This document shows, piece after piece, positions 33,741 to 42,848 of a stretch of DNA of 64,000 nt. Source of the DNA: Leptolyngbya boryana PCC 6306. GTDB taxonomy: Bacteria; Cyanobacteriota; Cyanobacteriia; Leptolyngbyales; Leptolyngbyaceae. The position numbers and the translations under genes were made by a program. Within the stretch, counting starts at the first letter, position 1; the number at the start of each line of letters is the position of its first letter. The notes under the pieces are model-generated. The model ran no database searches, had not been told where the DNA came from, and worked only from the letters and a program-made list of their open reading frames with translations. The stretch lies in NCBI RefSeq assembly GCF_000353285.1, contig NZ_KB731324.1, forward strand, positions 4,916,577-4,980,576, in the 5' to 3' direction.

Positions 33741-34967
33741 ATGAAAGCAAAGTCTACCCAATCTACTCCGCGCGATTCTTCTCTGCTGACAGTACCTATG
33801 CCAGAAACAGATATCGCTGCCAACGCAGTTCAAGCCCAACTCGATCGCACTGCACAGCTTGCGAGTTTGCTTAAAACCGAGATTGAAGCTGAGTTAAACA
33901 TTCAATCGAATACGATCGCACAAGTCGCTCACCGCATTGCGACTGAAGTCGATCGCATTTGCAGTAAGAGCGATCGCATTCAGTCATCTGGACAGATCAG
34001 TTCATGGCGGCTGACGCTTGCCCGTTACCGTTCTCAGAAATGCGTGCATTACTATCAGCTTGGCTCTCAGCGCGGCAGAGTTGAGCTTCATAGCAACCTG
34101 AGTACCATGGTGTATCGTCCGATTGCACCTGCTCATTTGCAACTGACCTTTCAAGCTCGTTACACCCTAATTGAAGATTTCTTACAAGGGTTCTACACTG
34201 AGTCTTTAAGAGCTTTTCGGCGTGAGAATGAACTCGCAGAGACGTATCAGCCGCGAACAAAGCTAGAGCTAGCAGAATATATGGCGTTCACTGAGCAGTA
34301 TGCAAAGCGCCGGATCACGCTGCCTTCTCAACATAATCAGCAGCTCATTATCTTACGCGCTCAGCGGTTTGCGAGCCGACAACCGCAAGAGATTGCAGTC
34401 GATATTGAAACTGCAATGGAAACTGCAAAAAACGATGAAGCAGACACGTACGGGCGATCTGCAGTGATGCAGATGATTCGAGAGCAGATGGTTTCGGACA
34501 AAGGCGATGGTTCCGAGTCGGTCTTGCGCGATCGAGTTGTGATGGAACTGATGCACTATCTAGAATCGCAAGATCAAAAGGACTGTGTAGACTATCTCAC
34601 CTTGAAGCTACAAGACCTCTCTGTTCCAGAAATTGATGAGATTCTAGGGCTTACGCCTCGCAAGCGTGACTATCTCCAACAGCGCTTTAAGTACCACGTC
34701 GAAAAGTTCGTCACGTCTGGCAATTGGAAGCTGGTGCATGAATGGTTAGGCGCAGATTTAGATCAAAATTTGGGCTTGTCTCCGAATCAGTGGGAAATGT
34801 TTCTCGATACGCTTTCAGACGAGCAACAACAGTTGTTGCAATTAAAGCGATCGGGTGTGAGTGACCAAGAGATTGTGCAGGTCCTCAAATGCACAACCAA
34901 GCAGCTTCAGAAGCGATGGGGAGCATTGCTTGATGTCGCGAGACAACAACGCAATCAAGCCAAGTAA
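33741..34967 (+). CDS. HetZ-like protein (heterocyst-regulator family)
   Basis: 408 residues from ATG 33741, which has CAGGATT seven bases upstream; a frame from 33669 adds 24 poorly fitting residues. The C-terminal 130 residues (GLTPRKRDYLQQRFKYHVEK, WKLVHEWLGADLDQNLGLSP, then a sigma-like helix-turn-helix VSDQEIVQVLKCTTKQLQKR) fit HetZ and HetZ-related proteins. HetZ is a transcription factor needed early in heterocyst differentiation; homologues also occur in filamentous species without heterocysts. Soluble. Family recognised from memory, so subfamily is uncertain. A terminator follows at 35011. Confidence 0.65.
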   Translation: MKAKSTQSTPRDSSLLTVPMPETDIAANAVQAQLDRTAQLASLLKTEIEAELNIQSNTIAQVAHRIATEVDRICSKSDRIQSSGQISSWRLTLARYRSQKCVHYYQLGSQRGRVELHSNLSTMVYRPIAPAHLQLTFQARYTLIEDFLQGFYTESLRAFRRENELAETYQPRTKLELAEYMAFTEQYAKRRITLPSQHNQQLIILRAQRFASRQPQEIAVDIETAMETAKNDEADTYGRSAVMQMIREQMVSDKGDGSESVLRDRVVMELMHYLESQDQKDCVDYLTLKLQDLSVPEIDEILGLTPRKRDYLQQRFKYHVEKFVTSGNWKLVHEWLGADLDQNLGLSPNQWEMFLDTLSDEQQQLLQLKRSGVSDQEIVQVLKCTTKQLQKRWGALLDVARQQRNQAK

Positions 34968-35010
34968 GCTGCTCGTTCAAGTTTGGTCTAGTTCAAGTTT
35001 GGTAGTGCGA

Positions 35011-35041
35011 TGGGATGGAATGTCAACCATCCCATTTTTTT
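35011..35041 (+). terminator. Intrinsic terminator of the HetZ-like gene
   Basis: TGGGATGG (35011-35018) pairs perfectly with CCATCCCA (35027-35034) around an eight-base loop, followed by seven T. It lies 44 bases after the stop and just before the convergent disrupted gene. A short direct repeat GTTCAAGTTTGGT sits between stop and stem. Confidence 0.88.
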
Positions 35042-35714
35042 GCTTTAGCGACAGGTACTGGGTGCTTTGCGAGGTCCGATATTGATGCGATTGAACTCAG
35101 ACAAGTTTAGGGTAGAAGAACTAAACGCATTTCCCGCATTTGACCAAGTGCCTAGTTTCAGATATCCTGGCGGATCAAACGGTTTATTTTGCCGCGATCG
35201 TCCCTCTGCATCTGAAAATCGCACAGGCAGATTTACCACTCCTGAGATGGTATTTCCTTTCACAGTTCCGGTCATACATATTGCTAGATCATCAGGGCGG
35301 GCAAAGATTCCAACAATTCGATTGCCTGCTTTAGTAAACAGAAAAGTAAAACTTCCGGGTCTGAGCTGCTTGTCAGTAACATTCATCGAAGGCGCACCGT
35401 TCCAGTATCGATATGAGCCATCGACGAGATCAGCGATCGCTGCACCTGGCTGAGGCGTGCTTGATTGAGGTGGACTTGATTGAGGCTTATCTGCTCCAAC
35501 TGATCGGCAAACGAGCAAATCGTTAAACGGCTTAAACCCTTCGGGGTCAGAAAATCCGCGCAGTTCAGTAAAGAAGGTCGGATTACTCAACATTTGCTGC
35601 CGAACAGCGGGAATCGTAGAGTTGTAGAAAATCATTTTACGCGTTTGTTGGTAGTGTTCTAGATATGTGGATATATGGCAGAATGAAAACGATGTGTTAG
35701 AGGGCTGAGTCGAG

Positions 35715-36002
35715 ATGGTCCTAGAACCTGTTCAATGTCCCGATTGCCAGAGTGTGGATGTCGTTAAGCATGGTCGCAGTGCTGCTGGAAAACAACGGTA
35801 TTGTTGCCGTAACTTAGAGTGTTCGAGACGATCATTTATCTTGAACTTTAGCTATCGAGGACGACTGCCTGAAGTCAAAGCGCAAATCAGCGACATGGCA
35901 ATCAACGGCAGTGGTATTCGTGATACCGCCAGAGTGTTGAAGATTAGCCCAACGACTGTGATTGAAACGCTGAAAAAAAGTCAAGTCAACTTGAACAAGT
36001 AA
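35715..36002 (+). CDS. insA: IS1 InsA-like protein
   Basis: 95 residues. The N-terminal zinc finger CPDCQSVDVVKHGRSAAGKQ with RYCC... is the InsA ZnF, and INGSGIRDTARVLKISPTTV is the helix-turn-helix that binds the inverted repeats. The frame ends shortly after an A7 run (35973-35979). The -1 frame is open from there into insB, so a ribosomal -1 shift on the A-run would make the InsAB' transposase, as in other IS1 members. InsA alone is normally a repressor. Confidence 0.88.
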   Translation: MVLEPVQCPDCQSVDVVKHGRSAAGKQRYCCRNLECSRRSFILNFSYRGRLPEVKAQISDMAINGSGIRDTARVLKISPTTVIETLKKSQVNLNK

Positions 36003-36046
36003 ACATAAGTCTGCTCGAACAGCACCAACCGGATAACACTGCAGTC

Positions 36047-36460
36047 ATGGTCGTCAGAGTCGAGGCGGCGGAGATGGACGAGATGTGGAGTTTTGTCGAG
36101 TCAAAGCAGCATCAACGATGGTTGTGGCACGCGATTGACCATCAAACTGGAAAAGTCCTTGCCTATGTGCTAGCCACCCATGAAGACTCAGCTCTTAAGC
36201 AACTTCAGCAACTGTTAGCTCCTTTTTCGATTCAACGGTTTTACACCGATAGTTGGGGAGCTTACTTGCGATTGCTAGATGAGCAGCACCATACGGTTGG
36301 CAAAGCCAACACACAGCGCATTGAGCGGAAACATCTAACTTTGAGAACTCGGATCAAGCGGCTTGCCAGAAAGACGATCTGTTTTTCCAAGACTGAGAAG
36401 ATGCATGATACTGTGATTGGATTATTCATCAATCGTCATGAGTTCGGGCGAGCAGTATAA
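36047..36460 (+). CDS. insB: IS1 InsB' catalytic part of transposase
   Basis: 137 residues from an ATG, but probably made mainly as the C-terminal part of a frameshifted InsAB' fusion, since the frame is open back to 35975. The DDE residues are visible: Asp in EMDEMWSFV, Asp in RFYTDSWGAY and Glu in NTQRIERKHLTLRTRIKRLA. Length and motifs are complete, so the enzyme is likely active. Confidence 0.88.
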   Translation: MVVRVEAAEMDEMWSFVESKQHQRWLWHAIDHQTGKVLAYVLATHEDSALKQLQQLLAPFSIQRFYTDSWGAYLRLLDEQHHTVGKANTQRIERKHLTLRTRIKRLARKTICFSKTEKMHDTVIGLFINRHEFGRAV

Positions 36461-36876
36461 CGTTATGCCCACACATCTAGAACACTACCCGTTTGTTCGA
36501 TCGTCACGGGCTGACCTACACCTACTGGAGAGGGCAAATTCGTGTAAGTGACTGCTACATTTCCGTCTGAAGTAGACTCTAGTGTGAACAATGCCCGCAT
36601 GGCTAACGGACTAGGCTGACCTTCGCGAGACTGAATTTGGCACTGAGTCGTGACAGCAGCTTGAGCCGGGGTAGATAGAGCGATCGCAATGATTCCTGAA
36701 AGGAAAACACTAACCTTGAAAAAATTTGACATGAATGATGATGGATGATCAAAAACCTCTGTGATAGTAAGAGATTCTAAGATCGATGTGTTGAAATTGA
36801 TAAATCTCAACACATGCAATTCCAGCTTATCAATGTGCATGTCCAGCTTTTGGGGCTTGCTATCTATGCACCTAAA

Positions 36877-37812
36877 TTAAGGCTTAGGCGTGCCTTTCAA
36901 CGCTTCTTGAGCCGAGATGCCATCGCCTTGAAAGCCGAAATACGAGAGAACTGCAGCAGCTTCCGCACGGGTTACAGGGCGTTTCGGTTGAAACAGAGTC
37001 GTGTAAGCAAATGCTCGGCGGATATTCGCTTGATCGCCATTCTGAAAGTCAGCATAGACAGCTCTCAATGCTTTTGCATCAATTTTGTTCGCATCTTGGA
37101 AGCCCCAGGATTGCTTGACAGATTCGATCGTGGCATTGGGCAAAACTTGACGAGTATCGACCGGAATCTTCCACAAAATCAAATCCTCGCGCGTCAGTGG
37201 TGCATCGGGACGAAACAGACTTGCGGTTGAATCGCCAGACAAAGAGCTTGGAATCAATCCTGCTTCAGCTAAGCCTTGAATTGAAGCAAAGTCAGGATCT
37301 TTTGTGGGAACGTCTTTAAAAGCAGGCGTTGAGGATTCAACCGCTAACCGAATTTGACGAGCAGGACGAGTGCTGTAAATGCGGTTATTCGCAGCAACGA
37401 GCCATCGCGCATAGACCCGTCGAGTTACATTTTTGTTTGGTTCAAATACAGTTGATTCATTGGCTTTTGCTAAATTGCTATGCGTGAGAATCCCTAATTC
37501 AGCCGTCTCTTTGACCGCTTGGCGGAGAGCTTGCGGTGCTTTATCGAGATCTGAGAAGGAACTAGAAGAATCAACAGTCGGAGCCGGAGTGGCAGAGGGA
37601 GTCGGACTCGGCTCTGTCGTTGTTTCAGGAGAAGGAGTTGGAGAGTCAGAAGGCGAAGGACTCGGAGAAGCTTGTGGGCTAGGCGAACTGTTTGTCAGGC
37701 GCGGATCTGCGGACAACGCATCCCGAACTGAATTCGCAGCGGGTGTGTTAGAACAACTCGCGAACAAACATAAGCTTACAAGTCCAAGCGTAATCTTTTG
37801 CAACGACAGCAC
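36877..37812 (-). CDS. SLH-domain lipoprotein
   Basis: 311 residues. LVSLCLFASCSN gives a lipobox with Cys20. A Ser/Pro/Thr-rich linker fills about 40-85. S-layer-homology type repeats follow: FSDLDKAPQALRQAVKETAE, AELGILT, FEPNKNVTRRVYARWLVAAN, then FKDVPTKDPDFASIQGLAEA and FRPDAPLTREDLILW, and a third repeat ending in FQPKRPVTRAEAAAVLSYFG. SLH domains anchor proteins to peptidoglycan-linked polymer; with a lipid anchor it could bridge membrane and wall. Function unknown. Confidence 0.85.
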   Translation of the reverse strand: MLSLQKITLGLVSLCLFASCSNTPAANSVRDALSADPRLTNSSPSPQASPSPSPSDSPTPSPETTTEPSPTPSATPAPTVDSSSSFSDLDKAPQALRQAVKETAELGILTHSNLAKANESTVFEPNKNVTRRVYARWLVAANNRIYSTRPARQIRLAVESSTPAFKDVPTKDPDFASIQGLAEAGLIPSSLSGDSTASLFRPDAPLTREDLILWKIPVDTRQVLPNATIESVKQSWGFQDANKIDAKALRAVYADFQNGDQANIRRAFAYTTLFQPKRPVTRAEAAAVLSYFGFQGDGISAQEALKGTPKP

Positions 37813-37877
37813 GATCGATTAAATCCATGACCACGTTTCAACACTAGCGCAAACTGCGATCGATGTGGGGATGATCT

Positions 37878-38324
37878 CTATTCGCGATCGTCATCCAAGA
37901 TTTTTTGTAAGCGCGATCGCTCCAAAACGTAATAGTCTGAAAGTCCTGTGCGCGCTGCTTCGATCTCTTGAGATTCTTCAGAAAAGATCTCAAATTTTTT
38001 GATCCACCAATCGAATGCACTGGGAAATTTTACCTTTTCTTGAGCAGCTTGCAAGAGTTCTAACGCTCGCTCTCGAGTCGGGCTAGCATCGCGATCGCAG
38101 CCTGCTTCTTCAGGATGTAAGATTGCACAGGCTTGTTCTCTTAATTTCTGACGAATTTCGGAAGAAGAGAGTCTTAAACAATCCGGTGAGATATCACCGA
38201 GCAACAGTCCGCGATCGGTATAGAGGAAAATGCGAATATTGCCAACTTCAAATGCGGCATTGGTAACAGTACAGAGAAGCAGTTTGGGGCAAGAAGGCAG
38301 CTTCCGGTCTAGTCGAATTTTCAT
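37878..38324 (-). CDS. Hypothetical protein, 148 aa
   Basis: The product begins KIRLDRKLPSCPKLLLCTVT and ends LERSRLQKILDDDRE. The N-terminal half looks beta-rich, the C-terminal half helical and acidic. No signal peptide or membrane segment. Probably a cyanobacteria-restricted protein of unknown function. Codon use and HIP1 content match the surroundings. Confidence 0.6.
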   Translation of the reverse strand: MKIRLDRKLPSCPKLLLCTVTNAAFEVGNIRIFLYTDRGLLLGDISPDCLRLSSSEIRQKLREQACAILHPEEAGCDRDASPTRERALELLQAAQEKVKFPSAFDWWIKKFEIFSEESQEIEAARTGLSDYYVLERSRLQKILDDDRE

Positions 38325-38581
38325 ATAGAAGAGAAGGGCAAAACGATGAGAGGCTTCTAATTCTTTTAACTTAGCGGATTTAGTTTAGGAGATTGGATTT
38401 ATTTTGCAAAACTCCATATTAAAAACTGTTCATTTAGATTCAGATTTTTTTATTTTCTGGCGTTTGTCTGACATTTTTGCCCTATGATCTCTCTGACGAT
38501 CGATTAAAATTTCTGTCCAATTGCCCGATGCCTGACATAATACGTGACGGAATATCGTGTATTTAAGGATACTAAGTAGGT

Positions 38582-38890
38582 ATGCAACCTGTCTCTCGAT
38601 CGGATGTGCTTTATGTAATCGATCACTGCTGGATGGTCGAAGATCCAGTGATAGATGAATATGCGTATCGATTCCGATTGATTCAAGATCGGCATTGGGC
38701 AGAGTTTAATCAAGCGTTTGCCTGTACAGATGAAACTCAGTACGAAGATATGGCGCGGCATCTAGATCAAATTCGTGAAGAACGCGATCGAGCCGAAGAG
38801 ATTTTGTATTGGTTATTTCTGGATTCAGAATTGCGTCGGCAGGGGAAGACTGTGCCGGATTTGTGGGAAGCACAGCAGGCGCAGGCGTAG
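38582..38890 (+). CDS. Hypothetical small acidic protein, 102 aa
   Basis: Helical, soluble, rich in Asp/Glu/Arg: ARHLDQIREERDRAEEILYW. ATG at 38582 follows TAAGGATACTAAGTAGGT, with a plausible AAGGA or AGG site. I do not recognise the family. It lies convergent to the cobalt transporter operon. Nothing else is supported between 38325 and 38581. Confidence 0.55.
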   Translation: MQPVSRSDVLYVIDHCWMVEDPVIDEYAYRFRLIQDRHWAEFNQAFACTDETQYEDMARHLDQIREERDRAEEILYWLFLDSELRRQGKTVPDLWEAQQAQA

Positions 38891-38933
38891 GCGTTTTCGG
38901 GAAGTGGGGAGATTTTGAAAATTTAGTTGAGAA

Positions 38934-39761
38934 TTAGGGCTGATTTGGGTGTAGCCTTTCTCGGATTTGATGGATGATCGGATGGTTGCCGTGCTGTTCT
39001 TCTAAGTGGTTGAGCAGTGAGATCAGGTCTATAGTGAGTGGAACTCCGAGTTTTAGGTGGTCTAAAATCGATTTCTGAGCGAAAACAGTTTGCGGAGTTC
39101 CTTCTAGGGCAAGCGTTCCTCGATCGAGCACAATCACCCAATCTGCCCAGCGATAAACCCACTCTAGATCATGCGTTGCCATCAGAATGGTTGTGCCATT
39201 GGCATGAATGGTTTCTAAAGTCTGCGCGAGCATTCGAGTGTGGAGTGGATCGAGATAAGCTGTTGGCTCATCTAGTAGCAATAACTCAGGCTTGAGAACC
39301 ATGACATCTGCTAGGGAAACTCGCTTTTTCTGCCCTAGGCTCAAGTGATGAATCGGATGATGAGCGAGTTCAGTTAAACCAAATTCGGCTAGAGATTTCG
39401 CGATCGCAGGTTCGATCTCTGATTCTGTCCAGCCTAAGTTACACAATCCATACGAAATATCTTCTGCAACGGTTGATGCGATCAACTGCTGTTCGGGGTT
39501 TTGAAAGACTAAGCCTACTTTTTGCCGAAGTTCGATCAGCGATCGGCGATCGTAACTCAATGTCTGACCTTTCCAAGCAATCGTGCCGCGTTGTGGCTTG
39601 TATAAACCATTTGCCAGTAGAAACAATGTGGTTTTACCACAGCCATTTTGCCCAATCAAAGCCGTTCGTTTTGCGATCGGAATCTCTACCGTCAAGCCCT
39701 GAATCACAGGGTTTTTGGTTCCGGGATACGTATATTCGACTTGATCAAAGGCTAACGACAT
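38934..39761 (-). CDS. cbiO: Cobalt ECF transporter ATPase CbiO
   Basis: 275 residues from ATG 39759-39761, which overlaps the cbiQ stop by 10 bases; an ATG at 39788 would add nine residues. Walker A GQNGCGKTT, Q-loop FQNPEQQL, signature LSLGQKKR and Walker B LLLLDEPTAYLDP are in order, with switch His in MATHDLEW. It powers the CbiMNQO energy-coupling-factor importer at the cytoplasmic face. Last gene of the cobalamin-riboswitch operon. Confidence 0.92.
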   Translation of the reverse strand: MSLAFDQVEYTYPGTKNPVIQGLTVEIPIAKRTALIGQNGCGKTTLFLLANGLYKPQRGTIAWKGQTLSYDRRSLIELRQKVGLVFQNPEQQLIASTVAEDISYGLCNLGWTESEIEPAIAKSLAEFGLTELAHHPIHHLSLGQKKRVSLADVMVLKPELLLLDEPTAYLDPLHTRMLAQTLETIHANGTTILMATHDLEWVYRWADWVIVLDRGTLALEGTPQTVFAQKSILDHLKLGVPLTIDLISLLNHLEEQHGNHPIIHQIRERLHPNQP

Positions 39762-40525
39762 AGGCTGATAAGAAGCAATATGAGACATCCTAAACTAGCT
39801 TCGATCGCATAGCGTCGAGAAGGGCGATAGGTTCGTGGCGAATAGACTCGAAATTCCCCATTAAACCCTCTTGCTGCAGTGGATAAAACGAATTGTTGAT
39901 AGTTCTCCATTGTTTTACGAAAAAGCTGACTGATCAGCAGACTCAAGCTATAAAACCAGCGTCGGACACTGCGATAACCATTGCGCGAATGTTGAGCAAT
40001 CCAAAGTTCACGAGCAGTTGAGAGCAAAATAAAAATGAATCGGTACATCAGCATCAGCAGTTCTGTGAGTACCTCTGGACATCTGATTTGTTTGAGAACT
40101 TGTAATATTTCTGTAAATGGGGTTGTGAATAAGACGAAATATAAGCACGAGACTGTCGAAAGTGTCCGAGTCAAGATGACGACAGCTTGTAAAATCCCTT
40201 GCTGGCTCAAATAAAAGTAAGTCGATCCAATTGAGAAACCCAAAACTGCATCGCTTGCCGAGCGATCCGCAATCCCCAGGATCAAGGCTGGAATACTGAT
40301 CAGCCAAAACCCGATCGCAAGACTAAGCAACCGTAAATAGATACGACAGGGAATTTGAGCATAGATGACAATCCAAATTCCTAGCCAGATTGCGATCGCG
40401 ATCTGAATGATTGGAGTTGCAATCAGAGCAATCAACAGTACGATCGTTGCAAATAGTAATTTATGTTGCGGTGGTAGTTGTCGTAATCGATTGCGATGAG
40501 AAAGCGTATCCAGCCAAAGGTGCAT
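39752..40525 (-). CDS. cbiQ: Cobalt ECF transporter T component CbiQ
   Basis: 257 residues from ATG 40523-40525. Membrane segments are at about 25-65, 70-90, 110-130 and at the C-terminus. The ATPase-coupling helices carry the Ala-Arg-Gly type motifs: VLSTAARGFNGEF is the second, and WIAQHSRNGYRSV is the first. It couples CbiO to the CbiM/CbiN substrate unit. It is five bases after cbiN. Confidence 0.88.
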   Translation of the reverse strand: MHLWLDTLSHRNRLRQLPPQHKLLFATIVLLIALIATPIIQIAIAIWLGIWIVIYAQIPCRIYLRLLSLAIGFWLISIPALILGIADRSASDAVLGFSIGSTYFYLSQQGILQAVVILTRTLSTVSCLYFVLFTTPFTEILQVLKQIRCPEVLTELLMLMYRFIFILLSTARELWIAQHSRNGYRSVRRWFYSLSLLISQLFRKTMENYQQFVLSTAARGFNGEFRVYSPRTYRPSRRYAIEASLGCLILLLISLCR

Positions 40526-40529
40526 GGTT

Positions 40530-40814
40530 TTATTTACCTTGCGATCGCCCTTTATACAGCCCGATAACATATCCAAGCATACCTGCCCCTAATGCCGCTT
40601 GCGATGCAAAGAGTAAACTTGCAACTTCTGTACTCGCAGGCTCAAACACGGGCTTAAACCAGGGTTCATAAGTCGGATGGCTCTCTTCGATCAGTTGTTG
40701 TGCCTGTCCATCTGCTCCATTAAACTCTGCTCGCACAAACACCAAAGGAGCCACAGTGAGGAGAATGACTGCGATCGCAAGGAACCAATTCTGTCGCGTC
40801 GATGATTGTCTCAT
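40530..40814 (-). CDS. cbiN: Cobalt transporter subunit CbiN
   Basis: 94 residues. Two membrane segments, [18 protein letters not shown] and [20 protein letters not shown], flank a periplasmic loop with [20 protein letters not shown] and PWFKP. This is the CbiN topology; the loop inserts into CbiM to open metal access. Its start overlaps the cbiM stop by four bases. Confidence 0.9.
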   Translation of the reverse strand: MRQSSTRQNWFLAIAVILLTVAPLVFVRAEFNGADGQAQQLIEESHPTYEPWFKPVFEPASTEVASLLFASQAALGAGMLGYVIGLYKGRSQGK

Positions 40815-41557
40815 GTCTTCATTAAGTTTAAGGTTTCCAATTCAGTCCGATTGTAGGTCTGTAGCCAATTCCAGACTAAGACCGTGAGTAAGCCCTCGCT
40901 AATGGCTAAGGGAATTTGAGTCAGCGCAAAAATTCCAGCAAACTTTAGAAATGCAGCCCATACTCCACCCGTTGCTGCCGGAAACGCCAATGCCAACTGG
41001 ATCGAAGTTGTGACGTAGGTTAAAAGATTCGCGAATGCTGAAGCTAGGAAAATTGCAGCTTTTTGATTCCCAGTTCTCAGCACTAAATGATAAATACCGT
41101 ATGCGACGAAAGGTCCCACGATCGCCATTGAAAACAAATTGGCTCCGAGCGTTGTCAAGCCTCCATGCGCTAACAAAACGGCTTGAAACAGCAGCACCAA
41201 TCCCCCTAAAACGGTCATTACCGCAGGTCCAAATAAAATTGCGCCGAGTCCAGTTCCCGTGGGATGCGAGCAGCTTCCTGTCACGGAAGGAAGCTTTAAC
41301 GCAGATAAGACAAATGTGAATGCGCCAGCTAATGCTAAGAGCAGTTTCAATTCAGGATTTTGGCGTGTAATCCGCGTCAGCGATCGCAGTCCAAACGCAA
41401 AGAACGGCAGCGAGATCGCCCACCAAAATGCTGCCCACTGAACAGGCAAAAAACCCTCTGCAATGTGCATTGCTTGGGCTGGAGTTGCTGATCCCAATAC
41501 TAAATACAAACTCAGCCCTGCCATTGCAGCAAGGCTCATCCATTTCCGAGTCCTCAT
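40811..41557 (-). CDS. cbiM: Cobalt ECF substrate-binding subunit CbiM
   Basis: 248 residues from ATG 41555-41557. A signal peptide ([13 protein letters not shown] ... SATPAQA) would be cut to expose MHIAEGFLP, the new N-terminus that ligates Co(II) in CbiM. Six further membrane segments follow. [14 protein letters not shown] is the conserved metal-site loop. It selects cobalt (or nickel in relatives); the cobalamin riboswitch ahead of the gene supports cobalt. Confidence 0.92.
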   Translation of the reverse strand: MRTRKWMSLAAMAGLSLYLVLGSATPAQAMHIAEGFLPVQWAAFWWAISLPFFAFGLRSLTRITRQNPELKLLLALAGAFTFVLSALKLPSVTGSCSHPTGTGLGAILFGPAVMTVLGGLVLLFQAVLLAHGGLTTLGANLFSMAIVGPFVAYGIYHLVLRTGNQKAAIFLASAFANLLTYVTTSIQLALAFPAATGGVWAAFLKFAGIFALTQIPLAISEGLLTVLVWNWLQTYNRTELETLNLMKT

Positions 41558-41582
41558 TCTGTACCTCGCAGAACTAACAACC

Positions 41583-41690
41583 GTAAAGCTGGTGGGCATT
41601 CTGGCTTAGCGAAATCTCGCTTTACAGTTGCGGGACAGCGGCAGCTTTGCACTACACTTTCCCCAATCCAACTTTATTTAAGGTGTGACT
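41583..41690 (-). promoter_or_regulatory. Cobalamin riboswitch upstream of cbiMNQO
   Basis: On the minus strand the B12-box core GCCGCTGTCCCGCAACTGT (complement of 41624-41642) is followed by a GCGAGATTTCGC-type hairpin and AAGCCAGAATGCCCACCAG. A G-rich segment TTGGATTGGGGAAAGTG lies 5' of the box. This order is that of the AdoCbl riboswitch. It ends about 25 bases before the cbiM start and is expected to shut off cobalt import when cobalamin is plentiful. Confidence 0.88.
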
Positions 41691-41825
41691 CACTGTATCA
41701 CTATTAGTCGAGTTTTTTGGTAGAGTTTTGTCGAGATGTAGAAATCTTTTAATCTATGACTCCAGAGGTAGACCATCCTGTAACTGGGCTGATAATGTAC
41801 AAGCACAGGAGTTGCCAGTCGCCTT

Positions 41826-42746
41826 ATGTTAGAGCCATCTACCTTAAAATCGCCGCTGAAGCCCAATTGTTTACCTGTCTTTTTTGCATCCTCATCTTTA
41901 TTTCCTGATCTTCCAACGTTCCAGCAAGCAAGTAGAACGCTCACGTTCGATCAAGCACGACTGACAACAGACTTACAACCCCCTTCGGGCAACACGCAAG
42001 TGACTAGTGCGATCGCTCAATTGCCCCCTGATTTCTCGAATTCCCTAAACCGAGAAATTGTCACGAGCGGTTTAACCGCTTCCAGCGGCGATCAAACAGA
42101 TTCGGTTCAATCTGCTCAAGATATCGTTGTCTCCATCAGCAGGTTGGTCAAAGAGATCTCAGGCACAGTTCCATTCGCAGATGGCACAATCGACGTCGAT
42201 CTTTCAACTTCAGCAGGAGCAGTCCAAGGCTCGATCGAGTTTGGTAATGGGGCGCTTGTGTCCAATTTAACAACGCCTTTTGGAAGTTATTTTTCATCGA
42301 TCGACTTCAAATCCTCTGATCAATATCCATTCAATTTCAACGGCACTCCAGGCATTGTCAATCTAGACGATGGTTTAGTCATCTTGGATTTCCAGCCTGA
42401 AATTCAAGATGACGAAATCGCAATTCCAATTAATGCACTCAGCGGCAATGTCACCTTCAACGATGGACAAGCGATTCTGAATATTCCAACTCCTTTTGGA
42501 GCATTTGCAACAAATTTTGATCTATCAGCATTAGTCAAACCTAGCACCCTGCAAGCTTCAGGAACTGTGACTGTGCAAGATGGAACGCCTCCGATCGAGA
42601 TGACGGGCGATTTCGGCATCATTCAGACCACGCTTGACGTTCCAAAATTAGTTCAAAACGCTGGCTCAATCTTTGCAACTGTAAGAGGCACGATTCAGAT
42701 GACGAATGATGCGATCGTCTACGATTTCAAGACCTCCATTTCGTAA
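41826..42746 (+). CDS. Hypothetical repeat-containing beta-rich protein
   Basis: 306 residues. Several stretches repeat a loose pattern of short beta strands ending in TPFG: SNLTTPFGSYFSSIDF and LNIPTPFGAFATNFDL. There is no clear signal peptide, though the N-terminal 40 residues are hydrophobic in part. Family not recognised. It stands alone between the riboswitch and a small lipoprotein gene. The ATG at 41826 has no strong ribosome site, so the true start may be further in. Confidence 0.5.
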   Translation: MLEPSTLKSPLKPNCLPVFFASSSLFPDLPTFQQASRTLTFDQARLTTDLQPPSGNTQVTSAIAQLPPDFSNSLNREIVTSGLTASSGDQTDSVQSAQDIVVSISRLVKEISGTVPFADGTIDVDLSTSAGAVQGSIEFGNGALVSNLTTPFGSYFSSIDFKSSDQYPFNFNGTPGIVNLDDGLVILDFQPEIQDDEIAIPINALSGNVTFNDGQAILNIPTPFGAFATNFDLSALVKPSTLQASGTVTVQDGTPPIEMTGDFGIIQTTLDVPKLVQNAGSIFATVRGTIQMTNDAIVYDFKTSIS

Positions 42747-42848
42747 GGCATTGAATTTAGCAAATTCTATCAATAGAAAACGAGGAATGTTGTTTGTAGC
42801 TCTATTCGCTAAATTCTTAAAGAGAGATTAAAAACAGCGTAAATGATT

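Larger units (their letters stand above)
35650..36489 (+). mobile_element. IS1-family insertion sequence, complete, 840 bp
   Basis: The left end reads GGTAGTGTTCTAGATATGTG, and the complement of the right end reads GGTAGTGTTCTAGATGTGTG, 19 of 20 identical in this stretch. The target duplication CGTTTGTT is present on both sides (35642-35649 and 36490-36497). Two overlapping-phase genes, insA-like and insB-like, lie inside. Both ends and the duplication are intact, so the insertion is recent and may still be mobile. Confidence 0.93.
35045..36732 (-). pseudogene. Secreted-protein gene interrupted by an IS1 element
   Basis: The minus strand holds two half-genes. The 5' half starts at ATG 36730-36732 with signal peptide FFKVSVFLSGIIAIALSTPA and QAA, and runs to 36490. 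The 3' half runs from 35641 to a stop at 35045 (RGFSDPEGFKPFNDLLVCRS ... NIGPRKAPSTCR). Removing 35650-36489 and one copy of the 8-bp duplication joins them in one frame (...VTIEQT-RKMIFYNST...), giving about 279 residues. The intact product would be secreted, with four Cys in the mature part and a Pro/Ser/Gln linker near PQSSPPQSSTPQPG. Family not recognised. As it stands the gene is split; the 3' half still has an ATG at 35635 but no export signal. Confidence 0.85.
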
